Shown here: positions 43,380-52,948 of the stretch, piece by piece | Numbering within the stretch: position 1 is the first letter of the stretch | Layout of the letters: each line of letters starts with the position of its first letter | DNA from: Peribacillus sp. ACCC06369 | Lineage (GTDB): Bacteria; Bacillota; Bacilli; Bacillales; DSM-1321 | Reading direction: 5' to 3' | Assembly (NCBI RefSeq): GCF_030348945.1 | Contig: NZ_JAUCEN010000002.1 | Span: 4,464,001 to 4,528,000 of the forward strand | DNA length: 64,000 nucleotides | Position numbers and translations under genes: made by a program | Notes under the pieces: generated by a model | What the model saw: only the letters and a program-made list of their open reading frames with translations | The model's database searches: none | What the model was told of the DNA's origin: nothing

Positions 43380-43393
43380 TGTAACTGCTTACA
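43380..43393 (-). promoter_or_regulatory. Putative cre site (CcpA) in the xylA leader
   Basis: TGTAACTGCTTACA (minus: TGTAAGCAGTTACA) matches the catabolite-responsive element TGWAARCGYTWWCA except at the central G. It lies between the -10 box and the xylA start, where a roadblock-type cre is expected. Confidence 0.6.
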
Positions 43394-43398
43394 TTTCC

Positions 43399-43440
43399 AT
43401 TATAGCAACACTAAGTTAGTTTGTACATTAGATAAACTAA
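43399..43440 (-). promoter_or_regulatory. xylAB promoter with XylR operator
   Basis: The minus-strand -10 TATAAT is at 43404-43399. The operator at 43416-43440 has half-sites TTAGTTT and AAACTAA separated by 11 bases, the same 25-bp layout as the known Bacillus xylO. It overlaps the -35 region (TGTACA, 43427-43422, 17-base spacer), so XylR binding would block the promoter until xylose is present. Confidence 0.8.
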
Positions 43441-43576
43441 GTTTATTAAAATACCCCCATTTTACTAGTTAATCATGTAAAATGAGTAATGTAGTCTTAT
43501 TATTGGCGTGAATTAAGCCGCTCCCTCTCTAAGTTCACCCATCATGCAACTCATTCCAAGGAGGAACGACACATTT

Positions 43577-44194
43577 ATGGACAATGCCAGCCGGGTCATT
43601 TATAACATACTTGAATGGATCACTAAATTCGCTTACCTGCATATTCTGTGGATATTTTTCACTATTGCAGGCGGAGTCCTTTTCGGATTCTTTCCATCCA
43701 CAACAGCCATGTTCGCGATCATCCGGGATTGGTTAAGAGGAAACACCGATATTCCCCTCTTTAAAACCTACTGGAAATTTTTCAAACGCGATTTCTTGAA
43801 AAGTAATGGACTGGGAATATTCATCACAGCCATTGCCGGCATCATCGGCATCGACCTCTACTATATCCAGAATCATATAAACGATGTTTTGACATGGACT
43901 TACATCCCGTTATTCGCCTTCATCTTAGTATTCACTATATTCATATTCTATCTATTTCCTGCCTTTGTTCATTATGACTTACCTGTGTTCAAGGTCATGA
44001 AGAATGCTTTTTTGATCATGTTGATCAATCCGCTCAACAGCTTTTTAATCCTGCTTTGCCTAGGCTTGCTTTTCATGGTGATGAGAACACTTCCGGCACT
44101 GGCCTTCATTTTCGGCGGAAGCACTTATGCCTTCATTACAATGTGGCTTTGTTTACATGCTTTCAATAAAGTCCAAGGAAAACAGAATAAATAA
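43577..44194 (+). CDS. DUF624 family membrane protein (YesL-like)
   Basis: About 205 residues with four to five membrane helices. The N-terminal YNILEWITKFAYLHILWIFF, GGVLFGFFPSTTAMFAIIRDW and FKTYWKFFKRDFLKSN match the DUF624/YesL family, which accompanies carbohydrate ABC transporters in Bacillus. The ATG at 43577 follows AAGGAGG by 12 bases. It is divergent from xylAB, and the shared intergenic region holds the XylR operator, so co-regulation is possible. Function unknown; a role in sugar uptake is inferred from context. Confidence 0.85.
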   Translation: MDNASRVIYNILEWITKFAYLHILWIFFTIAGGVLFGFFPSTTAMFAIIRDWLRGNTDIPLFKTYWKFFKRDFLKSNGLGIFITAIAGIIGIDLYYIQNHINDVLTWTYIPLFAFILVFTIFIFYLFPAFVHYDLPVFKVMKNAFLIMLINPLNSFLILLCLGLLFMVMRTLPALAFIFGGSTYAFITMWLCLHAFNKVQGKQNK

Positions 44195-44198
44195 ATAA

Positions 44199-44247
44199 AA
44201 AATCACCCACCGTTTATCGATTCGCTTCGGTGTGGTGATTTATTTTA
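44199..44247. terminator. Bidirectional terminator
   Basis: AAATCACCCACCG pairs with CGGTGTGGTGATTT across a 15-base loop and is flanked by A-rich and T-rich runs, between the convergent DUF624 and ABC permease genes. Confidence 0.8.
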
Positions 44248-44254
44248 TCGCTCT

Positions 44255-45076
44255 TTATCCCTTCACGGCACTCGAAGAAATCCCTTCGACGACTTTATTG
44301 CTAAAGAAGACGAATGCAAGCAATATCGGTAGGATACTAATAATTAATGTAGCTCCGATTGCCCCCCAGTCCGTCATATATTGCCCGATGAAGTTTTGGA
44401 TGCCCACTGTCAGCGTTTTATATTTATCTGAACTTATAAACGTATTGACGAATACGAATTCATTCCAATTATAAATCATATTGATAATGACGGTTGTGGA
44501 CATGACCGGTAACGTCATCGGAAGAATGACCTGGAAGAACATCCGGTGGACCGAACATCCATCTATGATGGCTGCCTCTTCTATTTCAACCGGCAAGGTA
44601 TAGTAGAACCCAAGCAGGATCATCATGGTGATGGGCAAGTTATAAGCCGTATACGTTATAACGATCGACCATGGATTATCAATCAGATTAATATTTAAGA
44701 ACATGCTGAATAAGGGGATTATTGCGGAATGAATCGGGATCATCAGGCCAACCATGAACAATCCCAACACAAGCTTGCTTAATTTCCACCTCATCCGTGA
44801 AATGGCGAAAGTGGCCATGCTCGCTAATAAAACGGTAAGAATGATCGCTATGCCTGTAATCCAAATACTATTCCAGAAGTAAATGCCTATACCGCTTTCC
44901 CAAACCTTCGCATAATTTTCCCATCTTAATTCAGCTGGCCATGCAAACGGAGAACCTGAGAAGATTTCACGGTTATCCTTTAAGGAAAACAGGAATAGCC
45001 AAATGACCGGGAAGATTTGAAAAACAGCTACCAGCGTTAATAAGAGATAGAGAAAAAAGTAACCCACGCGCCCCAT
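44255..45076 (-). CDS. Carbohydrate ABC transporter permease (MalG/LacG type)
   Basis: The 273-residue protein has six membrane helices and the EAA-type coupling loop EEAAIIDGCSVHRMFFQVILPMTLP near residue 170. This binding-protein-dependent permease is the second of the pair, ending YNWNEFVFVNTF. It forms the membrane channel with the product of the gene 14 bp upstream. No ATPase gene is present in the cluster, as is usual for Bacillus sugar importers that share MsmX. The context indicates uptake of xylo-oligosaccharides or xylose. Confidence 0.9.
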   Translation of the reverse strand: MGRVGYFFLYLLLTLVAVFQIFPVIWLFLFSLKDNREIFSGSPFAWPAELRWENYAKVWESGIGIYFWNSIWITGIAIILTVLLASMATFAISRMRWKLSKLVLGLFMVGLMIPIHSAIIPLFSMFLNINLIDNPWSIVITYTAYNLPITMMILLGFYYTLPVEIEEAAIIDGCSVHRMFFQVILPMTLPVMSTTVIINMIYNWNEFVFVNTFISSDKYKTLTVGIQNFIGQYMTDWGAIGATLIISILPILLAFVFFSNKVVEGISSSAVKG

Positions 45077-45090
45077 TATGTAACCCTCCC

Positions 45091-45969
45091 TTAGTATTGG
45101 ATTTCTTCTTTTGTCGCTGTAACTTTACGGACGAAGACCGTCACGATCAGGGTGATGATCAATAACAAAAAGCCAACTGCACTGCCGTAGCCGAAGTTAT
45201 TGCTCGAGAAGGCCAGCTTATACATGTAGGATGCCATGACCTCACTAGATCCGTTCGGTCCGCCGCCAGTCATTACGTAAATCAGGTCAAAGTATTTCAA
45301 GGATCCGACCACAGCCAATACTACGGTCACTTTAACCACACCCATTATTAATGGCAATTTGATTTTGCAAGCGATTTGAAAACTGGTTGCCCCATCGATT
45401 TTTGCCGCTTCCACCAATGACTCAGGAATATTTTTCAAAGCTGCATAATAAATCAAAATATAAAAACCGGCATATTGCCATAAGATCGGGATGAATATCG
45501 CATAGAGCACAATAGTCGGCTCCGCCAGCCATGCCGGGGGATTTTCGACCCCGATTGCCATAAGCAGACTATTCAACATTCCATTCGTCGGGTTAAACAC
45601 CTTAATCCAAAGCTGCGCTATCGCAACTGAAGACAAAAGCATCGGAATCAAATATATTTTCCTTAAAAGATCGGATCCTTTTATTTTTGAAGCTAACACA
45701 AGTGATATTGCTAAATAGATCACTAAACTGAGTGTGGAGAATATCGCCAGCAAAAAGGAATGCCAGGCACTATACCAAAATTTATCGTCTTTCAATGCTT
45801 CCGTGTAATTTTCCAGCCCAATGAATTCCATGGGGCCGATACCATCCCACTTCATCAATCCATAATATCCCGTTAAAAATAATGGGATGAATATGAGTAC
45901 AGCGATTAATAATAGTGCAGGAAGGACATACAAGGCTATAATCCACTTATTGGACATTACTTTATTCAT
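45091..45969 (-). CDS. Carbohydrate ABC transporter permease (MalF/LacF type)
   Basis: The 292-residue protein has six membrane helices and the coupling loop ESLVEAAKIDGATSFQIACKIKLPL near 190. It begins WIIALYVLPALLLIAVLIFI and ends in a seventh hydrophobic stretch. Together with the downstream permease it makes the translocation pore of the sugar ABC importer. The gene follows the binding-protein gene by 115 bp and precedes the second permease by 14 bp. Confidence 0.9.
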   Translation of the reverse strand: MNKVMSNKWIIALYVLPALLLIAVLIFIPLFLTGYYGLMKWDGIGPMEFIGLENYTEALKDDKFWYSAWHSFLLAIFSTLSLVIYLAISLVLASKIKGSDLLRKIYLIPMLLSSVAIAQLWIKVFNPTNGMLNSLLMAIGVENPPAWLAEPTIVLYAIFIPILWQYAGFYILIYYAALKNIPESLVEAAKIDGATSFQIACKIKLPLIMGVVKVTVVLAVVGSLKYFDLIYVMTGGGPNGSSEVMASYMYKLAFSSNNFGYGSAVGFLLLIITLIVTVFVRKVTATKEEIQY

Positions 45970-46084
45970 AACTATTCAACCCCATCGTTATAAAAAGTTG
46001 AAAAGGACCATCCATCATCAAGGATATGCCCTCCTCATGTTTTGACTAAGATTACATAAAGTGAAATCAATTTCTATCAATCAT

Positions 46085-47383
46085 TCATTCTTTCGAAAGT
46101 GCCTCTTCATGTTCTTTTGCGAATTTTTTCGGTGTTACTTCCTTACCGAACAAAGCCTGGATCATATCCAAGTGGACTTGCGCTACATCTGAATTCATTT
46201 GAACGTCGGCAAATAATGTGATATTCGTTGCTGCATTCAATTCATTCAACACATCCACATACATTTGCGGTAGATCCAAAGACTCGGCATCCACTTTAGT
46301 TGCGGGAATCACGCCTGCTTTAGTCACGGATTTTTCTCCCCATTCTTTTACGAAGAATGATGTAAATGCCTTCGCTTCTTCTTTTACTTCCGAATCCTCT
46401 GCAACGAATAACCCAACACCAGGTCCGCCAACGAAACTGTTCATGTCCCCTTTCCCGTCGACTGTCGGAAATTTGAAATAGCCTACAGAATCTCTGAATT
46501 CTTGGGGAACCCCTTCATTTGTCGTGTAATTGGGCAAGTCCCAAGTAGCGATCAAATACATCGCTGCCTGTTCGTTCATGAACATGCTTTTAGCTTCCTC
46601 ATCGGATAAACCGTTAAAGCCTTTCACAAAAGCATCCATATCCACAAGGTCCTGGACTTTTTTCGCTGCCGAAACCAATGCAGGGTCTTCAAAAGAGCCA
46701 GATCTATTGATTGCATTTGTCAATACGTCTGAACCGCCCATGCGATCAGCCAAATACATATACCATAATGAACCTGTCCAACGGTCTTTATTTCCAAGTG
46801 CGATGGGTGCCACTTCCTTGTCGGATAGCGTTTTCACTACCTGTTCAAACTCTTCATACGTTTTAGGCACTTCAAGGCCATATTTTTCAAATATTGCTTT
46901 GTTATAGAATACAATCGCAACATTCAATTCCAAAGGGAGACCATAGGTTTTACCATCGATTGCGTAAGCCTCTGCAGTTCCTGATACGAAACGGTCTTTA
47001 AGATCCCCTTCCAATAAATCATCCAGCGGGGCAAACTTCTTGCCGTTGACATAAGGCTCCAAGAACCCTGCTGCCCAGGTCATCCCCACATCCGGTAATT
47101 CATCAGAAGTGGACAGTACTTTTAATTTATCTTTATATTGCTCATTACTTAGTACTTCCAGGTCGATTTTCACATCAGGATTTTCCTTTTCAAAATCCCC
47201 GATGATCTCTTTTACAATCTGATTATGCGTTTTAGAACTTCCTTCCGGCCATAAATGCATGAATTTAACCACTTTTTTGTCATCAGAACTTGCTTTTTCA
47301 GTACCCGAGCCTGAACAACCTGAGATTAATAAAATAGATGATATAACGGCAAATAATAATGTAAACGCTTTCTTTTTACCCAT
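46085..47383 (-). CDS. Extracellular sugar-binding lipoprotein (ABC importer)
   Basis: About 432 residues from ATG 47383, behind GGGGAGGG. The lipobox is LLISGC after a typical signal (KKKAFTLLFAVISSILLISGC), followed by the solute-binding fold: FMHLWPEGSSKTHNQIVKEI, TWAAGFLEP, YNKAIFEKYGLEVPKTYEEF, and GGPGVGLFVAEDSE. Family 1 binding proteins deliver oligosaccharides to MalFG-type permeases. It is divergent from xylR, with an operator palindrome between them, which points to a xylan-derived ligand. Confidence 0.9.
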   Translation of the reverse strand: MGKKKAFTLLFAVISSILLISGCSGSGTEKASSDDKKVVKFMHLWPEGSSKTHNQIVKEIIGDFEKENPDVKIDLEVLSNEQYKDKLKVLSTSDELPDVGMTWAAGFLEPYVNGKKFAPLDDLLEGDLKDRFVSGTAEAYAIDGKTYGLPLELNVAIVFYNKAIFEKYGLEVPKTYEEFEQVVKTLSDKEVAPIALGNKDRWTGSLWYMYLADRMGGSDVLTNAINRSGSFEDPALVSAAKKVQDLVDMDAFVKGFNGLSDEEAKSMFMNEQAAMYLIATWDLPNYTTNEGVPQEFRDSVGYFKFPTVDGKGDMNSFVGGPGVGLFVAEDSEVKEEAKAFTSFFVKEWGEKSVTKAGVIPATKVDAESLDLPQMYVDVLNELNAATNITLFADVQMNSDVAQVHLDMIQALFGKEVTPKKFAKEHEEALSKE

Positions 47384-47461
47384 TCCTAACCCTCCCCAAG
47401 ATATTAAAATATTGATTATTCTGTTTTTTGAGCTTATTAATAGATTATCAAACAACACATC

Positions 47462-47480
47462 GTTTGTCTAGTCGACAAAC
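47462..47480. promoter_or_regulatory. Second XylR-type operator between the ABC importer and xylR
   Basis: GTTTGTCTAGTCGACAAAC is a 19-base palindrome whose GTTTGT/ACAAAC arms match the inner part of the Bacillus xylO. It lies 79 bases upstream of the binding-protein start and 69 bases before xylR, so it could control both. Confidence 0.72.
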
Positions 47481-47548
47481 AAAGTTTGTAATCGTTTTAT
47501 AAAATGCTACAATGTAATAAAGTCTTAAAAAATGAAGGTGAAAATCGA

Positions 47549-48742
47549 TTGAATAAAACGTGGAATCAACATGTTGTCAAGGAAGGAAATAAATCATTAG
47601 TTCTGCAAACCATCAAGGATCGTTCGCCCATTTCAAGAGCTGATATTGCTGTTCACACCGGTTTGAATAAAGGAACCGTTTCTTCTCTCGTAAGTGAACT
47701 GCTGGAAGAACAGTTCATCTATGAATCTGGACCAGGCGAATCAAGCGGTGGCAGGAGGCCAGTCATGCTGCTCTTTAATCAGGCAGCTGGATATTCCATT
47801 GGTATCGATTTAGGCGTCAATTATTTACTGGGGGTGCTAACAGATCTCGAGGGGAATATCTGTCACGAAAAAACTTTGAAATTCAATGAGCCATCATTCG
47901 AAGAACTTGAGATCAAACTGTACGAAACCATCGATCACCTCATCTCTTCTGCCCCGCAAAGTCCATACGGTATCGTAGGAATTGGAATTGGGGTTCCGGG
48001 AACGGTCAGCACAAACGGAAAAATCTTGCTTGCACCTAATCTCGGTTGGAAGAACATCGATTTACAATCATTGATGCAAACGAGATACAGTCTTCCTGTC
48101 ATCGTTGAAAACGAAGCGAATGCTGGTGCTTATGGGGAGAAAAAATTTGGTGCCGGCAAGGATTTCAACAATATTGTCTATGTAAGTGTTGGAATCGGGA
48201 TAGGCGTCGGCCTCATTCTTAATGATCAGCTCTACAGAGGAAATAATGGACTTTCAGGTGAATTGGGCCATATGACGATCGATATACACGGTGCGGAGTG
48301 CAGATGTGGAAATGTAGGATGCTGGGAACTGTATGCATCGGAACAAGCCTTAATGAAACAAGCCATGCGTTTAGGAATAGCCCCACCTGCAAACGAGGAG
48401 CTTTCCTTGGAAAGTTTATTGTCTCTTGCGGAAGATGGAGATTTGAAAACCATTCACTTATTTGAATATATCGGTGACTATTTAGGCGTGGGCATCAATA
48501 ACATCATTAATATCTTCAATCCCCAGCAGGTCATCATAGGCAATCGGATGGCTTCTGCGAAACAATGGCTGACTGAACCATTAAACAAACGGATGGTCAA
48601 TCAAACACAATGGTTTCACCAAAAAGATTTACGAATTAATTTTTCAGAGTTATCGACCCATTCAACAGCTTTAGGGGTAGCCGCATTTTCCGTCGAAAAC
48701 TTTTTCAAGGATGATATTCCGAATATAGAGGCGATACTCTAA
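47549..48742 (+). CDS. xylR: Xylose repressor (ROK family)
   Basis: 397 residues from TTG 47549, behind GAAGGTGA. The N-terminal winged helix reads IKDRSPISRADIAVHTGLNKGTVSSLV. The ROK sugar-binding part shows GGRRPVMLLFN, GIGIGVPG, NEANAGAYGEKKFGAGKDF, and the zinc motif CRCGNVGCWELYASE. The overall pattern follows Bacillus XylR closely. It represses xylAB and probably the importer until xylose binds. It is upstream of and co-directional with the GH43 xylosidase gene (237 bp gap). Confidence 0.93.
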   Translation: MNKTWNQHVVKEGNKSLVLQTIKDRSPISRADIAVHTGLNKGTVSSLVSELLEEQFIYESGPGESSGGRRPVMLLFNQAAGYSIGIDLGVNYLLGVLTDLEGNICHEKTLKFNEPSFEELEIKLYETIDHLISSAPQSPYGIVGIGIGVPGTVSTNGKILLAPNLGWKNIDLQSLMQTRYSLPVIVENEANAGAYGEKKFGAGKDFNNIVYVSVGIGIGVGLILNDQLYRGNNGLSGELGHMTIDIHGAECRCGNVGCWELYASEQALMKQAMRLGIAPPANEELSLESLLSLAEDGDLKTIHLFEYIGDYLGVGINNIINIFNPQQVIIGNRMASAKQWLTEPLNKRMVNQTQWFHQKDLRINFSELSTHSTALGVAAFSVENFFKDDIPNIEAIL

Positions 48743-48880
48743 AGATCACAAACCCTTAAATTTGAATAGGAAACTGTCTGCAAGGAATCGTTGTGAATGT
48801 TGCCCATCTTAGATATTCCACAGATATCACAGCTCCCATCCAGGGATGGTTTCCTATTGAAAAAAGGACCTTGCAAGAAA

Positions 48881-48895
48881 AAGAAAGCGCATACA
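48881..48895 (+). promoter_or_regulatory. Possible cre upstream of the GH43 gene
   Basis: AAGAAAGCGCATACA fits the cre pattern WTGNAANCGNWNNCW with one mismatch, 85 bases before the xylosidase start. The gap between xylR and this gene (48743-48979) holds no other clear signal. Confidence 0.4.
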
Positions 48896-48979
48896 CTATT
48901 TTGGATTGACGCTCTGTTTATGTTATTCATTGCATTGCTATTATTCATAAAAAATATCAATATACGAGGTGGATTACCC

Positions 48980-50593
48980 ATGACAACGATTCAAAACCCC
49001 ATTTTAACTGGATTCAATCCCGACCCATGCATTTGTCGCGCAGGGGAAGATTATTATATTGCTGTTTCAACGTTTGAATGGTTTCCCGGTGTAGGGATTT
49101 ATCATTCCAAGGATTTAAAGAATTGGCGATTGGCATCAAGACCCCTGAATCGGCTGAGTCAATTGAATATGATGGGTAACCCGGATTCCGGGGGGATATG
49201 GGCACCCGCTTTATCTTTTAGTGACGGGAAATTCTGGCTTATCTATACCGATGTGAAGGTTACAGAAGGTCAATGGAAGGATTGTCACAATTACCTGGTT
49301 ACTTGCGATACCATCGATGGCGAGTGGTCAGAACCCATTCACATGAACAGCTCAGGCTTTGATCCATCACTATTCCATGATGATGATGGCAGGAAGTATT
49401 TCGTTAACATGTATTGGGATCATCGCGTCGGCAATCATAATTTTTATGGAATCATGCTCCAGGAATATAGTGTTGACCAAAAGAAACTTATCGGAAAAGC
49501 CGAAATCATCTTCAAGGGAACGGATATCAAACTGACGGAAGCGCCGCATTTATATAAAATGAATGGCCATTACTACCTGTTAACTGCAGAAGGCGGGACA
49601 AAATATGATCATCAAGCCACTATCGCCCGTTCAGAAAATTTACGGGGACCCTATGAAGTGCATCCTGATAATCCATTGATCACTTCCATGCCATATCCCA
49701 GAAATCCGCTGCAAAAATCTGGACATGCATCCATCATTCAAACACATACAAATGATTGGTTTTTAGTTCATTTAACAGGCCGCCCATTACCTCAGGACAA
49801 CCAACCCCTATTGGACCCAAGAGGATTCTGCCCATTAGGAAGAGAAACGGCCATCCAACGCTTGGAATGGAAAAATGACTGGCCTTATGTGGTTGGAGGC
49901 AACCAACCGTCCAAAGAAATTGAAGGCCCGGACATCAAGGAAGTAAAGTGGGAAAAAGAATATGAGGAAAAGGATGATTTCAATTTCAAGACATTGAATC
50001 CACATTTCCAAACCTTACGTATCCCACTTGGTGAGGATATCGTTTCACTAAATGACAACCCGGGACATTTACGTATATATGGCAAAGAATCGCTAACATC
50101 AAAATTCACACAAGCCTTTGTCGCAAGACGCTGGCAGCACTTTACCTTCACTGCAGAAACCAAAGTAGCTTTCAGACCAGATACCTTCCAACAATCAGCA
50201 GGGTTAGTAAACTACTATAATACGCAAAATTGGACATCCCTTCAAATTTCCTGGCACGAGGAAAAGGGAAGAATCCTTGAGCTCGTGACCTGTGATAACT
50301 TTTCTTTCGATCTGCCGCTTAAGAATAAGGAAATTGTCATTCCGCACGATGTCGACTATGTTTACCTGCGAGTGGATGTGAAAACGGCGATTTACGAATA
50401 CTCCTATTCATTCGATGGCGAAACCTGGACCCTGATTCCTATCACATTCCAATCATACAAGCTCTCTGATGATTATATTCAAGGAGGAGGATTCTTTACT
50501 GGAGCCTTTGTGGGCATGCAGTGCCAGGATACATCCGGTCAAGGTCAGCACGCAGACTTCGATTACTTCATCTATAAAGAAAAGCATGAGTGA
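48980..50593 (+). CDS. xynB: GH43 beta-xylosidase
   Basis: 537 residues from ATG 48980, behind GAGGTGG; the longer upstream frame has no start signal. The five-bladed GH43 propeller has its three acids in place: D15 ([10 protein letters not shown]), D128 ([14 protein letters not shown]) and E187 ([12 protein letters not shown]). The C-terminal beta-sandwich (about 320-537: [24 protein letters not shown]) is the usual XynB partner domain. It has no signal peptide, so it cleaves imported xylo-oligosaccharides to xylose in the cytoplasm. It is the last gene of the xylose/xylan cluster. Confidence 0.95.
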   Translation: MTTIQNPILTGFNPDPCICRAGEDYYIAVSTFEWFPGVGIYHSKDLKNWRLASRPLNRLSQLNMMGNPDSGGIWAPALSFSDGKFWLIYTDVKVTEGQWKDCHNYLVTCDTIDGEWSEPIHMNSSGFDPSLFHDDDGRKYFVNMYWDHRVGNHNFYGIMLQEYSVDQKKLIGKAEIIFKGTDIKLTEAPHLYKMNGHYYLLTAEGGTKYDHQATIARSENLRGPYEVHPDNPLITSMPYPRNPLQKSGHASIIQTHTNDWFLVHLTGRPLPQDNQPLLDPRGFCPLGRETAIQRLEWKNDWPYVVGGNQPSKEIEGPDIKEVKWEKEYEEKDDFNFKTLNPHFQTLRIPLGEDIVSLNDNPGHLRIYGKESLTSKFTQAFVARRWQHFTFTAETKVAFRPDTFQQSAGLVNYYNTQNWTSLQISWHEEKGRILELVTCDNFSFDLPLKNKEIVIPHDVDYVYLRVDVKTAIYEYSYSFDGETWTLIPITFQSYKLSDDYIQGGGFFTGAFVGMQCQDTSGQGQHADFDYFIYKEKHE

Positions 50594-50662
50594 CTAAGGT
50601 TTTAGGGGAAGAGCCTGACAAGGAACCCGACAAGCTTGGTAAGTCTTTAAACGTGAAAACCC

Positions 50663-50714
50663 TGATTTTTTCGATTAAATCAACGACTGTCTCTTCGTAG
50701 ACTACAGACTGAGT
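50663..50714 (+). repeat. Possible decayed remnant of the dispersed repeat
   Basis: AAATCAACGACTGTC and then GTAGACTACAGACTGAG echo the end (AAATCAACG, GTCTACAGTCTGA) of the dispersed repeat; the GC-rich core is missing. The 313-bp gap 50594-50906 holds only this and the terminator at 50859. Confidence 0.4.
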
Positions 50715-50858
50715 TATACCAGAGGTCCTTGGGATGGGGAATAACCACTTCTTCCCTCCCTGATCTCAAGAGAATAAACAATTTATATGTGGCAATAGCA
50801 ATGCATACAAATCTTCCATTTATATTTCACTCTCGGCAATATTCATGGCCTCAATAAG

Positions 50859-50893
50859 AAAAAACCGAAATCAGCCACTGATTTCGGTTTTTC
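50859..50893 (-). terminator. Terminator of the ABC exporter operon
   Basis: AAAAACCGAAATCAG / CTGATTTCGGTTTTT with a 3-5 base loop, directly behind the permease gene on the minus strand. Confidence 0.88.
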
Positions 50894-50906
50894 CAGTAAG
50901 GATTAT

Positions 50907-51866
50907 TTAATTAGTGATATCTTTTTTCTGGAAGAAGAAGAAAGTTAGCGCTAAAAAGATAAGATAATAGATGCCCAGTACCCCCATTGAAAATCCAAGG
51001 GTAGCCCCATCAAACATTTCTATGGTTCCGGAAATATAGCCCCTTAAATCAAGATGGGGGAATAAGACGAATTTTAACCACTCGTATTTACCGATGAATG
51101 ATTGAATGACCATATTTAACGTCGAAGAAGCGAATAGGATGAAAATGGATATACCTACTGCAAGTGCTTGGTTTTTAAATAATGTGCTTAGCATGAAAGC
51201 GATGGTCGTGATGACTAATAATCCTGGTATCCAGTAAACGATCATGTCTACGAAATATTCTCCGACTACCACCGTACTGAATTCACCGAAAGATGCAGGA
51301 TCCATGATTTTGTCTGAATACGAGCCATTGCCAAAGAATATGATTCCGATTAGATAACTGAATATAAGTAGGCTCGCCAGTAATAACGCTGCAAATAACA
51401 GGGAAGTAATGTATTTGGAAAGTAGAATCTTCCACCGTTTATAAGGCCTGATCAACAGTTGTTTTATGGTGCCATCCGAAAATTCCGAGGAGACGAGCGA
51501 GCTGCAAACAATGACAACGAATAAAGTGACAAATGATGTTAATGATGTCGTCCATTCCGCCATATAGGTCCAATTCGTGTTTAAGTCAGGGTTTATATTA
51601 TCAGCCAACTGTTGCTTATTGAGATCAATTTCTTCCATGATCATCGCTTTTTCCTCGTCACTGATATCCTTAGCTTCCAATGCCTTTTGCTGTTCTTGGA
51701 TATCTGCCTTTAACTCTTGCTTCCAATCTTTACCCGTTTCGTCGGGACTTAGTTTATAATCGATGACTGCAGCCCCTAATGCAGCCAATAAAAGAAAAGC
51801 GATGAATATATAAGTTGATACTTTTGAAAAGATTTTCATCCATTCATTTTTTACTAAGGACATCAT
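50907..51866 (-). CDS. ABC-2 type transporter permease
   Basis: The 319-residue protein has six membrane helices. A long extracytoplasmic loop (about 35-110) is rich in charged residues (WKQELKADIQEQQKALEAKDIS...). ELIKIFSKV-like (NEWMKIFSKVSTYIF) at the start and SDGTIKQLLIRPYKRW are typical of ABC-2 permeases of the lantibiotic-immunity/bacitracin-export class. The start overlaps the ATPase stop by 4 bases. The substrate is unknown. Confidence 0.87.
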   Translation of the reverse strand: MMSLVKNEWMKIFSKVSTYIFIAFLLLAALGAAVIDYKLSPDETGKDWKQELKADIQEQQKALEAKDISDEEKAMIMEEIDLNKQQLADNINPDLNTNWTYMAEWTTSLTSFVTLFVVIVCSSLVSSEFSDGTIKQLLIRPYKRWKILLSKYITSLLFAALLLASLLIFSYLIGIIFFGNGSYSDKIMDPASFGEFSTVVVGEYFVDMIVYWIPGLLVITTIAFMLSTLFKNQALAVGISIFILFASSTLNMVIQSFIGKYEWLKFVLFPHLDLRGYISGTIEMFDGATLGFSMGVLGIYYLIFLALTFFFFQKKDITN

Positions 51867-52795
51867 ACAGACTCCCTCATTTCCTGCTCAGTGATTTCAA
51901 AGAATTTATCTTCCAGTGATTTTCTAGTAATGCCAATTTCATAGACATCCAGCTGATTTCCATTAAAACTCCTATTTATATCGGCCGTTTGTTCACGAGT
52001 GGCTGATACGGAGATTGTCTTCGCATCATATTTTAAAATCGTAATATCGACAAACTGTTCTTGAAGGATTTTTTTAGCTAGCTTCCCATCACTCACAGTG
52101 AATGAAACTTCATTGATCGTTTCGATTTTTTCATCTAATATATGTTCTTTCGTATGTATCAGTTTTCCCTTTTCGATAACGGCAAAACTATCACACATCA
52201 ACTGCATTTCCGATAGTAAATGGGATGAAATCAATATCCCGACGCCTTCACTTGCCAGTACTTTCAAATAATCACGAAACTCGCGAATCCCTTGTGGATC
52301 CAAGCCATTCGTCGGTTCATCAAAAATCAATAACGACGGTTTATGTAAAATGGCCTGTGCCACGCCAAGGCGCTGACGCATCCCTAATGAATAGGTTTTA
52401 ACCTTCTTATCGATGGCATGATCCAATTTTACAAGCTTTATGACCTCTTCTATTCTCTCATTGGATATCTCATTGGATGACATTCGGGCATAATGCAGGA
52501 TATTCTTTCTGCCTGTCATGTACTTATAAAACTCCGGGTTTTCAACAATGGCCCCCAATTGATTCATCGCACCTTCGAAATCTCTATCGAGGTCACTGCC
52601 ATTGATCATGACAGTGCCGCCAGTACGATTGATAAGACCTGTGATCATACGGATGATAGTGGTCTTACCAGCCCCGTTCGGACCAAGCAAACCAAATATT
52701 TCATTACTTTTTATTTCAAAGCTAACATTGTCTACAATGGTTGCTTTTCCAATTTTTTTAGTTAAGGATTGAACCTTAAGAACCGATTCAGACAT
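51863..52795 (-). CDS. ABC transporter ATPase (BcrA/lantibiotic-immunity type)
   Basis: 310 residues from ATG 52795, behind AAGGAAGG. Walker A is GPNGAGKTT (38-46), the signature YSLGMRQRLGVAQA, Walker B LLIFDEPTNGLDP, and the H-loop ISSHLLSEM. The C-terminal extension after residue 220 is the regulatory part of the drug-export subfamily. It powers the permease encoded immediately downstream. Neither two-component genes nor a peptide gene lie beside it, so induction and substrate are open. Confidence 0.92.
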   Translation of the reverse strand: MSESVLKVQSLTKKIGKATIVDNVSFEIKSNEIFGLLGPNGAGKTTIIRMITGLINRTGGTVMINGSDLDRDFEGAMNQLGAIVENPEFYKYMTGRKNILHYARMSSNEISNERIEEVIKLVKLDHAIDKKVKTYSLGMRQRLGVAQAILHKPSLLIFDEPTNGLDPQGIREFRDYLKVLASEGVGILISSHLLSEMQLMCDSFAVIEKGKLIHTKEHILDEKIETINEVSFTVSDGKLAKKILQEQFVDITILKYDAKTISVSATREQTADINRSFNGNQLDVYEIGITRKSLEDKFFEITEQEMRESV

Positions 52796-52948
52796 ATAAT
52801 ACCTTCCTTTTTTTATATTTTCCAAAATAACACAAATTCAACATTACCATATTATGCATATTATTACTATACTGATATTTTTCCATCTGGATATGGAGCA
52901 GCCCATTGGGATTTGATGGACCACAGTTATTTTCAATATCAGCCACAA

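Noticed and set aside
50907..52795. Bacitracin-type (BceAB) module with two-component genes
   Set aside because: The ATPase and permease fit the BcrA/lantibiotic-immunity type with a six-helix permease, and no sensor kinase or regulator is adjacent.
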